Shown: piece after piece, positions 1 through 9,601 of the stretch
Numbering within the stretch: position 1 is the stretch's first letter
How the letters are laid out: each line of letters starts with the position of its first letter
Assembly: GCA_030490835.1 (NCBI GenBank)
Contig: CM059972.1
Coordinates: forward strand, 14,857,764 to 14,921,763
Direction of reading: 5' to 3'
Origin: Annona cherimola
Lineage: Eukaryota > Streptophyta > Magnoliopsida > Magnoliales > Annonaceae
DNA: 64,000 nt
The notes under the pieces: generated by a model
Told to the model about the DNA's origin: nothing
Databases searched by the model: none
What the model saw: the letters and a program-made list of their open reading frames with translations, nothing else
Program-made: the position numbers and the translations under genes

Positions 1-617
1 AAAGGTGGAAAAATCCAGAAGGTCAGATTCCACATTACGTGTTCCACCACATTATGAGAGAAGTTTTAAATTGGTACTTAGATCCCCTATTGAATGTTAA
101 CCCGTGCCAGAATAAACAGGAGGTTGCTGCCTTCATCATCCATTCTAGTGAAGGAAATCGATGATATAGAGATAGAGGTCGAGAATCCAAAGGTCAGCTC
201 TCCTTGTTAACTATTTGAGCAGCTTGGTTGCCCTTTGTTATTAATTGCCATCGTACCTGTACACTTCCCCAATGACCACTATCCACTCCTTTGGATGAGA
301 AAGAATATCTCATACCAGTACAACATCGGGGTCATATACAGGCAGCAAGTATTAGTTTGAATCCTTCTTTCTCCATGATACTTCCTCTGGAAGTTGAGAA
401 TTGATGCTGCTCTTCCCACAGGCACTTCAATGTTTTGAATTCCACTGTTTTCCTTTCAGGGAACAAATGCATTATTGCTTGTTTGCTTAATTTCTTCTGA
501 AAATTGGAAATCGTAATTTTGTCAGAGAAGAGGTGAAAAGAAGCCAAGCGCATATGGTAAAGGATATACACAGGGTAATATTTCTTTGGTTCGGTTGCTA
601 AAGAGGAATATACATGT
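1..617. other. Left edge, no gene established
   Basis: No open frame here has a recognisable domain. Frame 2 from base 2 to the TAA at 98-100 stays open from the window edge and encodes a basic 32-residue tail; it could be the 3' end of a gene lying outside the window, but nothing confirms it. The minus frame at 332-736 is open for 134 codons without any recognised motif and overlaps the plus frame at 618-836. Confidence 0.3.
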
Positions 618-836
618 ATGATCACCAGAGCTGGCTCAGAATCGAAGGGCGCATACACTAATCGTAGAAATCCAGTGAAGTGTTTTGTTTTGTTGCCTGA
701 GGTTGGGAAGCTTGGAGGGAAGCAGTTTTTGGCCAATGCAATGCTGTCCGCTGGTAATATCTGGCAACATTTTCAAGATATTGCTGCACGAATGCCAGGC
801 CCAGGCAAGTCTTTGTACCCTGGAGTACCGATGTAA
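618..836 (+). CDS. Short hypothetical ORF, possible C-terminal exon or gene fragment
   Basis: A 72-codon frame starts at ATG 618 and ends at TAA 834-836. I do not recognise the product. The second half (about residues 25-72) has mixed third positions and a plausible globular composition (KLGGKQF, then WQHFQD, then MPGPGKSLYPG). The local base composition is also more balanced than the AT-rich DNA that follows. It may be the last exon of an upstream gene or a captured fragment. The opposite strand is open over the same bases, so openness alone is weak evidence. No splice structure could be confirmed. Confidence 0.18.
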   Translation: MITRAGSESKGAYTNRRNPVKCFVLLPEVGKLGGKQFLANAMLSAGNIWQHFQDIAARMPGPGKSLYPGVPM

Positions 837-1235
837 ATAAGATTTTGCTTGCATGCTAATGGTCCTGTACTCGAATGATCAATTACTCTCCCCACCCTTG
901 TCTGGCAATGCCCAAATGTTTGTTTCCAGGGTGTAGGTGACCAAGGAGGTTGTAGTCAATGTGAGGCATACAAATTAGGGGAATGCAATATCCAAACTCC
1001 GCAAGGTTGACAAATCATTGCACCAAAATCGACGTTAACAATCAATATCACTTGGTCCTTTTAACAATCATGCTAATCGTTCATTGTCTTGTGAGGAAAA
1101 ATTATACTAACTTGAGCATGCTTTTATCCAAGTTTTCTGTGATTTGGACAGTTCAGCATGAGCTGTTGCTGTGATGCGCGCGCTCTCTAAAGGTAATTGA
1201 ATAACTTGCCAACCGTGATGGTGATATCAATAATT

Positions 1236-1269
1236 CAAGCGTAGGCATGCCTGCATTAGCCTACGCTTG
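1236..1269. repeat. Perfect 11-bp inverted repeat
   Basis: CAAGCGTAGGC at 1236-1246 is matched by its exact reverse complement at 1259-1269 across a 12-nt loop. The stem is GC-rich compared with its surroundings. It could be a MITE terminus or a transcript hairpin; nothing distinguishes these. Confidence 0.6.
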
Positions 1270-1700
1270 GGTCTATTGACGCATGACGTGTCATTCATTC
1301 GCGCGTCGGGGGTCCTAATAGTCCTGATATTTGGATCTATAGATGAATTTGACTTCCATTCAAGAGGTAGATTCTGGCAAGTAGAGTTGAGGTCATCGTT
1401 TCGGATGCCTGAGGGCCAGAGCTGCCCTGTAATCTTGATTGTCCTTAAAAAGAAACTTGTCTTTTTCAGCTTTTCAGCTGTCGTCGTCTTCACATGTCAG
1501 CGGAGCATGTGGAAACCTTAAATCACACGAAATGATTGAGAGGCTATTTTCCCATTTTGGTTTGCATGTCAGAGCCAGTGTTTGCTTCTATTAGCCAGAC
1601 GTCGCCAGTTCTAGTTCTGTCCAGCTGTCCCTAGTCATACGTTGATCCGCACCAGGTGCTCAGGGAGTTATTATACTGCGTACTCGGTGCACCACCCTCT
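1270..1700. other. Unassigned sequence
   Basis: Both strands are open for 80-90 codons between 1227 and 1521, but neither translation carries a known motif. I see no transposon terminus here. Confidence 0.4.
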
Positions 1701-1704
1701 AGAG

Positions 1705-1855
1705 ACGAATTATATACGTTGGATTTGAATGAAAATTATTTTATTCCGTTGATTTTTGTATCATTTTAAGATGAAGTTATTTCGCATGATAAATTTGGAT
1801 GAAAATTCGTATAATACAATGAGCGAAGTAAATTTTTCTGCACAAGGTAGTTGTA
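1705..1855 (-). repeat. Family A element, partial, reverse orientation
   Basis: The segment matches one half of the inverted-repeat family represented fully at 1927-2293. Shared phrases are the TTGGATTTGAATGAAAAT and ATAAATTTGGATGAAAATT blocks, followed by an ACAATG and GTAGTTGTATGCAC end. It stops at the adjacent TA microsatellite. Confidence 0.4.
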
Positions 1856-1860
1856 TGCAC

Positions 1861-1867
1861 TATATAC

Positions 1868-1907
<40 letters not shown>

Positions 1908-1910
1908 TTG
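1861..1910. repeat. (TA)n microsatellite
   Basis: An interrupted TA-dinucleotide tract that borders the intact family A element. Such tracts recur at nearly every insertion boundary in 1.8-6.1 kb. Confidence 0.85.
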
Positions 1911-1926
1911 TGTGTGTAAAAGATAT

Positions 1927-2293
1927 ATTCAGGTGCAGTGATGTTGCACCGGAATTTCGGTGCAGTATCGTTGAAATGGGCTCCACATGATCATCAAATC
2001 ATAATCTACTCCACCCATTACATTTAGAATAATGTATTCTATTATCATACCAATTTTCATCTCAATCAGATATATATATGGACTCCATCTGAAAATGGTA
2101 CAAATTCGCCGTAATAAAATAGTTCGATATAAATAACAATTTAAAAGTGGTTTTTTCAACATATAAACTATCTAAAGTATGATTTATATATGGATAAATG
2201 ATTGTATAAAGTTTCATTTCATTTTAATATGTGTGGGGCCCATTTTTTGGGCAACTACACCGCTGTTCCGGTGCAGTGACGCTGCACCAGAAT
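1927..2293. mobile_element. MITE family A, complete copy with ~28-bp TIRs
   Basis: A 367-bp non-autonomous element. The left end begins ATTCAGGTGCAGTGATG and the right end, read in reverse complement, begins ATTCTGGTGCAGCGTCA; the two ends agree over about 28 bp with a few mismatches. Each terminus is itself a hairpin (GGTGCA/TGCACC on the left, GGTGCAG-N5-CTGCACC on the right). It has no coding capacity. A target duplication is not clear. Diverged copies lie at 4066-4375, 4420-4775, 5675-6030 and 6065-6400 in both orientations. Confidence 0.6.
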
Positions 2294-2686
2294 AGCTCTC
2301 TCTCTCTCTTTCTATATATATATATATACACAAGGGCTCGCTTTTATGAAACTCTTTTTATATATAATTTTATTCATTTTTAATATCTTAATGATTGATG
2401 AAAAATTCACCTCATCTATTGTATTTAGTATTATTTTCGTTATTATGAATTTTTTTTATTTGTTTAGTATCAATGTATATGGGCTCCGGTTTTAAATGTA
2501 TAAAATAAACATAATAAAATGATTTAATATTCAATATTAATTTTTAAGTGGTATTTTTAACACCTAAACCGTTTGAAATATCATTATTAAGTGGATAAGT
2601 AATGTATTATTATATTTTAATATATATGAGAATAGATTTAAGCGTTTTTCAACTTACACAGAGGTGCTTATTTTTGAGAAATGTAG

Positions 2687-2689
<3 letters not shown>

Positions 2690-2728
<39 letters not shown>
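2690..2728. repeat. (TA)n microsatellite at the LINE 3' end
   Basis: A nearly pure TA tract that lies within the left target duplication (TAGCTTTTATATATA) of the L1-like fragment. It probably grew after the insertion. Confidence 0.85.
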
Positions 2729-2729
<1 letters not shown>

Positions 2730-2730
<1 letters not shown>

Positions 2731-3223
2731 ATGAAAGGAACCAACTTATCCCAAACCCCTAAGAGTTTTCAAGGGGTGAGGGATAGGAAGAACCGAAATT
2801 CATTTCTAAAAAAATTGTTTATACAAAGCTTTTCCTGAATGGCTTGGGGAGGGGTGCCCCACCAAACCTGTTGAGTTACAAGGGAAGCCGAAATAGAGTC
2901 AGCTAGAGCATGTGCCACTGCGTTTCCCTGTCTAATAACATGATGAGCTGTAAAGTGGGTAGAAGCCGAGAGAATAGATTTGATCTTGTCGATCACAACA
3001 CCAACAGGAGAAGAAATTGGATCATTCGAAAGCAAAAAGTTGATGAGGAGGAGCGAATCCGACTCAATCTGGAGTTTGCCAAACTTAAGCTCCTTGCTCC
3101 AGCATGCCCCGAGAAGAAAAGCATGTGCCTCCATCAGCAGGGGCTCCATAAAGCCACATCGTCGCCAACCTTTAGCCGCTATAAAAGAACCCTCGGAGTC
3201 CCTAATAACAGCCGCAAAGCCCA
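2730..3223 (-). pseudogene. 5'-truncated L1-like LINE fragment, RNase H domain
   Basis: On the minus strand an open frame from 3224 down to 2769 encodes a plant retroelement RNase H fold of the RVT_3 type. Visible landmarks are GFAAVIRDSEG (first acidic strand), the helix containing LLMEAHAFLLG, LQIESDSLLLI (central D) and a late NAVAHALADSIS block. The upstream reverse transcriptase is absent. The fragment starts exactly at a repeated TAGCTTTTATATATA motif (2684 and 3224), which marks a target-site duplication. The frame is surprisingly intact for a fragment. The element sits inside a family B repeat, so it is younger than that repeat. Confidence 0.75.
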
Positions 3224-3362
3224 TAGCTTTTATATATATTGGATTTGGGTCTATTAGCTAAATAAATTATGCTAATTACAATGAATGGATTAAATTTTGT
3301 ATCAATCATTAACATGTAAAAAATAGAAGGGTTTCATTTCTATGTAATCCAGTTACATAGAA

Positions 3363-4044
3363 GTAAACTCTTATATATACGTTTACACTTTTATGAAATT
3401 TTTTTCTTCGCAACTGCCTCTATTTTTAATATTTTTATAGTTGATGAAAAATTCACTTTGTCTATTTTATAGCATATTCATTTATATTATTATGGAAATC
3501 TTTTCATTTATTTAATATCATTGTGCACGGTGCCATCTATGGATGTTAAAATCAACACAATAAAATGATTTAATGTTAAATATTAAATTTAAAGTAGTGT
3601 TTTCAACAACTAAATAATTCTATGAATTATTATTACATTCTAATATATATGCGATTATATCTAATCATTTTTTTTAATTTACATACAAATATATCTATTT
3701 TTGAGCAAATATGACCTATGCACGTATTTGGTTTGGATGAATCTCGATATTCTAACTAAGCAAGTGATGTTAAAATATTACTATGTGTATAAATAATTTT
3801 ATAGATTATTATTACATTCTAATATATATGTGATTAGATCTAATCATTTTTCTTAATTTACACACTAATATGTCTATTTTTAAGCAAACATAACCCATGC
3901 ACATATTCGATTTCGGATAAAACTTAATTTTCTAACTACATAAGTGATGTTAAGTATAATAAATGGATTGAATTTTGTATTAATAATTAATATCTTAAAA
4001 ATTGAGAAATGAAATTACTTCTACGTAACCTGATTACATAGAAG
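3363..4044 (+). repeat. Family B AT-rich element, copy 2
   Basis: Collinear with copy 1 and ending in a near-perfect palindrome at 4018-4044 (CTTCTACGTAA, 5-nt spacer, TTACATAGAAG, one mismatch). It contains an internal tandem duplication of 179 bp (about 3620-3798 and 3799-3977). A third, degenerate end is seen near 5625-5655. Confidence 0.5.
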
Positions 4045-4065
4045 CCAAGTGCAATTAGTTGTACG

Positions 4066-4775
4066 ATAACTTATAGTATACTAGGCTCAAAATATGCCTC
4101 ACATGATGACAAAATGATAATGTATTCCACTCATTATATTTAAAATTATTTATTTTATTAGCATAATAATTTCATCCAAATTAGATATGTGTATGGATCA
4201 TATTTGAAAATTATATAAAATCAATGTAATAAAATAATTTGATATAAATAATAATTTTGAAGTTTTTTATTTAAAATTTCTAAATATAATTTATACATAG
4301 ACAAATAATTATGTAAATTATTAATACATTTAAGTAAATATAGGGTCTATTTTGAGCAAAATATATCATAACTTATAGTACATATGAAATACATGATCAT
4401 ATTTCTCTAAACTTGAGATACGTTTCTGTGTAGACGACTGAAATATAATTACAGTGCAGTCCGTTGCAAAATAGATCACACCTGTATTAAAATGTAATAA
4501 TATGTTATATAATTATTTATCTATATAAAAATAATACTTTAGATGGTTTAGATATAAAAAATGCTACTTTAAAATTAATATTTATGTTAAATTATTTCAT
4601 TATATTGATTTTGCTTAATTTAAAGATGGAGCTCATACACATGTTTGATTTGGACGAAAATTAGTATAGTAATAAAGTGAATAATTCTAAATACAATGGA
4701 TGAGTAGATATCCTGTTCATGATCAAGTAGGCGTTGTGTTTGCAAAAAATTGTACGGTGTAGTCGTATACACTGA
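4066..4775. repeat. Two family A elements in opposite orientation
   Basis: The segment 4066-4375 repeats the body of 1927-2293 in the same orientation (CCTCACATGATGACAAAAT, then an AATGTAATAAAATAATTTGATATAAATA block). The segment 4420-4775 carries the same body in reverse complement and keeps GTGCAG-type ends. The pair forms a loose head-to-head inverted repeat. Confidence 0.45.
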
Positions 4776-4791
4776 TCAATTTATATATGTG

Positions 4792-5190
4792 TAGGCCTAA
4801 TTACATACAATATATTGTATATATGCTTGAGTTATAATATTTATTTTTATTTTATTTTTTGATTTTTCTTCATAAACTTATTTTCTTAAGTATGTTTAAT
4901 TCATATACTAAGTTTAGCTATTTTATAATACTTTTATATATTTATCTTTGATTTTTCAAAATCATTACATTTAAGAGTATATAGGTAATTTTCACGTCTT
5001 AAAAAACTTAATTTTAAAAATAAAAAATAAATATGTAAAAGTATTGTAAAATAACAAAATTTAATATATAGATTAAATACACTTAGAAAAATATATTTAT
5101 GAAAAAAATAAAAAATTAAATAAAAATATAATAAAAAATGAATATTGTGGCTTAAGCATATATATAGTATATTATATATAATCATGCCTA
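4792..5190. mobile_element. Foldback element with ~190-bp arms (family E)
   Basis: The left arm runs rightward from TAGGCCTAATTACATACAA and the right arm ends with its near reverse complement (TATATAATCATGCCTA). The arms stay complementary almost to the centre near 4990, so a transcript would fold into a very long hairpin. The arms contain the CTTAAGTATGTTTAATTCA motif that marks family E elsewhere (22658-23020, 29875-30400, 38210-38490, 50902-51010). Confidence 0.65.
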
Positions 5191-5209
5191 ATATATTAGT
5201 CCTGCTTGG

Positions 5210-5660
5210 TTATATAAAAGCGGAGCTATGTAACTCCTTCACAATCTAAAATTTTGATTCACGATGGAAAATCTAATCCATTAATTGTATTTAATATCAT
5301 TTATTTATCTAGGAGACCAAGTTTCATTCTAATAAAGTATGTTTATAAGTTACATTTGTTCAAAAATATATATTTATGTGTAAATTATGAAAAATACTTA
5401 GATTCATTTACACATGTATTATAATATAATAATATTTTATAGAATTATTTACTCACGTAGAAATGACATTTTGGACGGTTTAGATGTCGAAAATACTTCT
5501 TTAAAATTGATATTTTAGCATTTTTTATAATTTACTCATGAATATATATTTTCTAACAAATGTGACCCATAAACATTCTTGATTGGGATGAAACTTAATC
5601 CCTTAGATTTTGAAAGGGTTACATAACTTCACTTCTATGTGTCCTAATTAGCAGTGTTAT
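5210..5660 (+). repeat. Family B, degenerate copy
   Basis: It contains the TTGATTCACGATGGAAAATC block, the ATTGTATTTAATATCATT block and a decayed palindrome end (CTTCACTTCTATGTGTCC). No gene is present. Confidence 0.35.
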
Positions 5661-5674
5661 ATATATATACAGAA

Positions 5675-6030
5675 ATATTCAGGTGCAGCTTCACTGTACT
5701 ATAATTACAGTGCAGTTACATCAAAATACGCTCCAAATGATCATAAAATTATAATCTACTCCACCAATTGTATTTAAAATTATGTATTCTATTACCATAC
5801 CAATTTTTATCCCAATTGGATATGTGTATGGACCCCATCTAAAAATGGTACAAATCCAATGTAATAAAATAGTTTGATATAAATAGCAACTTTAAAGTTA
5901 TTTTTTCGACATGTAAATCATTTGCTATAAAATTTATATATGGATAAATAATTGTATAAAGTATCAATATATTTAAATACATGTAGGGCCTATTTTAGGT
6001 CAAATGCATCATTAATTATGGTGTAGGCAA
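5675..6030 (+). repeat. Family A element, forward copy
   Basis: Begins ATTCAGGTGCAGCTTCACTG like the left terminus of the 1927 copy, keeps the ATAATCTACTCCACCAATTG and GGATATGTGTATGGACCCC blocks, and ends near GTGTAGGCAAATGCACAGG. Confidence 0.55.
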
Positions 6031-6064
6031 ATGCACAGGAAATGTTCTCATATATATATATACA

Positions 6065-6400
6065 TATAGAACTCGTCAGGTGTAGACAAACTACATCATA
6101 ATTAGGTCCAGTTCCTTGCAAAACGTTCCTCGCCTGTATTAAAATATAATAATATATCATATAATCATCTATTTATATAAAAATCATTTTTATACAATTT
6201 AGACATTGAAAATATAACTTTAAAATTGATATTTATGTAAAATTATTTTATTCCATTGATTTTATCTTAATTTATAATGAGGCCCATAAATATGTTTGGT
6301 TTTGAATGAAAATTGATATGATGATAAAGTAATTAGCTCTAAATACAATGGTTGAAGTAGATATCTTATTGATATTTTGACAACGTGGCATACTTGCTAG
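6065..6400 (-). repeat. Family A element, reverse copy
   Basis: It starts TCAGGTGTAGACAAACTAC and carries the family A body in reverse complement, paired head-to-head with 5675-6030 in the same arrangement as 4066-4775. Confidence 0.5.
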
Positions 6401-6875
6401 GAAATTTTATTTTTGGCATCATCACCAAAACTGAAATTTGTACCATCCATAGCACCCCAGATGGACCTATACATGTGGATGTTTGGTAATTTGAAAGTTG
6501 TGGAAATTGAGTAATGAGGTGGGAGTGAAAAATAGAATATTTCAAAAATTATGTGATTGATATAAAATAATATGGGTCAAGTTGGAATAAATAGGTTTGT
6601 TAGAGACTAACTGATAGGAAAAATAATTGAAATATAGAAATAAAAATGAAAAAATATGATGATTGTTGATTAATGATGGACCTTGAAATTTATGCTCCCA
6701 CCATTTCTCACCCCATGTTTGCCACATCCATTGCTAAATGTGCCCTATAAATGCATCAATGCATCGAATTCATTGGAAAATCTCTCTTCAACAATCTCTG
6801 TCCAGTAGGCGCATCGCATACGTTTATGATCTTTTAGGTGCGTTGACGAAGTGATAAAGATTTTGGATAAAAACT
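6401..6875. other. Unassigned AT-rich sequence
   Basis: Nothing recognisable. The minus frame at 6542-6727 has no motif. Confidence 0.4.
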
Positions 6876-6879
6876 ACAA

Positions 6880-7210
6880 GGTAGCCGTCCTGGTGGTGGT
6901 TCATGCGATTGCCATACAACATGGTTGGGTTCAAATCCCCTATCGTGGAGGTCCAGCTATGTAAGGAGAGTTTTATATCTTGAAGTATAGCTAAATAGGA
7001 ACTCATGTCTTTTGTGAGCTTATGTGAGAGTCCATGGTCCCTAGATGGATGTGCCTAATTGTAATATTAGATATCTATTATGGCTATGTAAGGATAGTTT
7101 TATCTTCTAAAGTGTGGCTAGATAGGAGCTTATGCCTCTTGTGAATTTATGTGGGAGCTTGTGGCCTTTAAATGAATGCGCTTGATTGTAATATCAAATG
7201 TCTATTTGTA
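6880..7210 (+). mobile_element. tRNA-derived SINE-like unit with a duplicated 3' body
   Basis: Positions about 6885-6955 look like a decayed tRNA: an A-box-like TGGTGGTTCATGCG, then 30-odd nt, then GGTTGGGTTCAAATCCCC, whose core matches the B box GGTTCAANNCC. The following body is present twice in tandem with a 127-bp period (about 6957-7083 and 7084-7210). It is not a functional tRNA because no acceptor stem is visible. Confidence 0.45.
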
Positions 7211-7339
7211 CAATACCAATCAAATACCTTCTCATATGTTATTTTCATTAGAAATGGCGTAGAAATGTCAAACAAACTCTCTCTCTGCCCACAAGCACCT
7301 CCTCTTCCAATAAATTCTCACATGTTTCTCAGCTATTCT

Positions 7340-7838
7340 CTTTGCATAAAAAGTTTTTGATATAAAAGTTTTGAAATATAAGAAAATGATGTAATATGAT
7401 ATGAATAATGATGAGAAATTAAAAAATTAAAGTTAAAATAAATAATTTAATTGTGTGAGTAATTTTATAAAAATGATTGAAAAGAAAGATAATTATATAA
7501 CAAGATATGAAATAATTAAAAATAGAATAATCGTAAAGATTCAAAAGTTTTAGATTGAAAAATTATGGTTTGAAAATTTTTTAGTTAGTGTGTTTAGAAA
7601 ATGATAAAATTTTTGTTATAAAAATTTTTGAAATGAGAGAAAGCGATGTAATATAATAGTAGTAATGATGAGAAATAAAGAGATTAAAGTTAAAATAGGT
7701 AAGTTAGCTGTGTAAATAGTTATAAAGAAATGATTGAAAAGTAAAATATTTATATAGAAAAATACGAAAAAAATAATAAAAAGATAAAATAATTATAAAA
7801 AATAAAAAATTTTAAATGGAAAAGTTGAAGCTAATCAG
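7340..7838 (+). mobile_element. MITE family C, two adjacent copies
   Basis: Two head-to-tail copies of about 250 bp, meeting near 7588 at GTGTGTTTAGAAAATGATA. The family signature is TAAAGTTAAAATA, then AAATGATTGAAAAG, then a TTAGATTGAAAA-like 3' end. Other copies are at 8555-8935, 23755-24052, 30910-31375 (split), 35958-36230, 39995-40175, 50385-50675 and 59560-59760. Confidence 0.55.
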
Positions 7839-7846
7839 TATGAGGA

Positions 7847-8215
7847 TTGTATTTGACTGAGCCGTTGAATTGGGAAGCAAAGACCGAGAGTGGCGTGGCG
7901 GAGCGTAGACCTTCCGACCTTGAATTGAAGCAGGCTGGCAAGTCTGCAGCAGCTGTCAGCTCTTGGTCGTTAGCAATTCAGCAACGTCAGGATTCCCTTC
8001 TTCTCACTTCTCACGCGTGTGCTTCCGTGCAAACGAACTCGAGCGATGACTTGGATGAAATCAAAATTCGAAGCCGGCTCAGGCCCTTCCCTTCGCTCTT
8101 TCAGGCCAAAGAGCCAAACAAACCTGCACAAAGCTACCAATTGCGTCAGCGATTAAGAATGCCACATTTTCACTTTTCAGGCCATGAAAGCAAAGGATAA
8201 GTGCAACTTCCTCTG
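7847..8215 (+). other. Higher-GC island with an open frame, no recognised product
   Basis: About 350 bp with roughly balanced GC stand out from AT-rich DNA. A 117-codon frame is open, but its first codon is TTG and no domain is visible. It might be a gene fragment or regulatory DNA. I do not call a gene. Confidence 0.2.
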
Positions 8216-8554
8216 CCTTTGCCCTTGTTCTAGAAGCCTCTTCTGAAACAATTCCGTTTTTATTATTTTTATTTTAGCGTTACTTGCGAAACTCACAGCC
8301 TCGTAACAATATCCACACCCACCCATCTAATCCAACAATTAATTGAGTCCTTATCGAAATCGACGTTGAATTTTCAATTGAAAATCTTTATTTTTACACT
8401 TGGTTATTATATTACTTGAAATTATAGGATTGTAATCATATTCGTAATTGATTTCAATTTCTATTCTTAATTTCTCCATATCATGGTCTTGGTCTGGCTT
8501 ATGTTAAAGCTAAAATTAGATAATTTCATTCGAATTAATGTTACCTTTGAGTTT
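8216..8554. other. Unassigned AT-rich sequence
   Basis: No gene, repeat terminus or RNA signal was recognised. Confidence 0.4.
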
Positions 8555-8940
8555 GTTGCAAAATGATTAAACTTTTTTTGTATAAAAATTTTTGAAACGG
8601 GAGAAAATAATATGATATGACAACAGAAGAGGAATAAAAAGAATAAAGTTAAAATAAATATTTTAAATATATAAGTAATTACGTAGAAATGATTGAAAAA
8701 TAGGATAGTTGTATAGAGTGATATGATGTGGGTAATGTTAAGGAGTAAAAAGAATAAAGTTAAAATAAATAACTTAATTATATGGATAGTCGTATAAAAA
8801 TGATTGAAAATTAGAGTAGTCATGTTGGAAGATGTAAAAAATAATTAAAAAATAAGAAAGTTGTAGAAAGTGAAAAATTTTAATTTGAGAAATTTTATAA
8901 CTATCCAAATGTACTCTAAAAAATTTTAGGTTGAAAGGTT
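8555..8940 (+). mobile_element. MITE family C, copy with internal duplication
   Basis: Family C signature; the block GAATAAAGTTAAAATAAATA occurs twice (about 8640 and 8753), so the centre is duplicated. It ends near CTATCCAAATGTACTCT. Confidence 0.5.
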
Positions 8941-9199
8941 TTCTGGGTAAACAATAATCCCCTTGTCTTGAACAAGTTAATTTCATTTCTTTCACGAACA
9001 CGATAAATTAATATTAGGCTTGTCAAGAAGCTAAACCCAACTTTAGCTTTAAGTTAGTATTTTTCAGATAAAATTCTTTAATTTCTAGGAATTGTTATTT
9101 TGTTACGTTTCTCGGCTTGAAACTTGTAGCCTATTCCAAATCTCAATCTACTCTTAGCGAAGGCGGGTATGATTGCAAATATTAAAGACTAAGGTGGTT

Positions 9200-9601
9200 G
9201 GCTGCACTTGCGATAAATCAATAGAGGATTTTGCAATGATCCCAAAAATAGAGAGAGGGAAAGGGTGGCTGCTCTCTAACCTCCGGCAATAAAGAAAAAA
9301 AATAAAAATAAATAAATAAATATATATATTTAAAAAAAAAACGAGATGAAGCTTCTGTAGGCGAAGGTTTCGCCGTCGATGTGAAAAGGAAGAAGAAACT
9401 CCTGCGCATTCTTGTCTCGGTAACGCACGCTCCTCTCGCACACCAGAATTCCCATCTACTTCTTCTATTTTGGTTTCTTCTTGTGTTCTTTCTCCCTTCT
9501 TCACCTGAATTCTTCCTATCTCTCATCGCGAAGTTCAGATCTTTTGATCGATATATATATTTTCTCTCTTTAATGCCTGCTTCGAGATAGAGTTAGGGTT
9601 T
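9200..9601 (+). promoter_or_regulatory. Putative promoter and first leader exon of the LW-domain gene
   Basis: Composition changes here from AT-rich to a CT-rich plant-type 5' leader (TTCTTCTATTTTGG, TCTCTCTTTAATGCC, then a GAGTTAGGGTTTCT stretch). A possible donor is TCTCG|GTAACG near 9419, with others further on, so the exon end is uncertain. ORFs of 70-116 codons on both strands here are low-complexity and are not called. The transcription start cannot be placed exactly. Confidence 0.35.

Larger units (their letters stand above)
2334..3362 (+). repeat. Family B AT-rich element, copy 1 (split by a LINE)
   Basis: If the LINE at about 2700-3223 is removed, the flanks join into one AT-rich unit collinear with copy 2 at 3363-4044. 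Shared landmarks include the AAAATTCAC/GTCTATT block and the AATGGATTRAATTTTGTAT block. It terminates in a perfect palindrome at 3338-3362 (TTCTATGTAA, 5-nt spacer, TTACATAGAA). No protein is encoded. Confidence 0.5.

Noticed and set aside
4792..5190. miRNA precursor
   Set aside because: The arms are far too long and too perfect for a plant miRNA hairpin and match a repeat family; no known miRNA sequence was recognised in the window.
6885..6955. tRNA gene
   Set aside because: Only A- and B-box-like words are present; no acceptor stem or anticodon arm can be folded, so SINE-like is the better call.
9154..9590. ORFs of 69-116 codons at the LW gene leader
   Set aside because: Low-complexity translations in CT/GA-rich DNA on both strands, consistent with a 5' leader.
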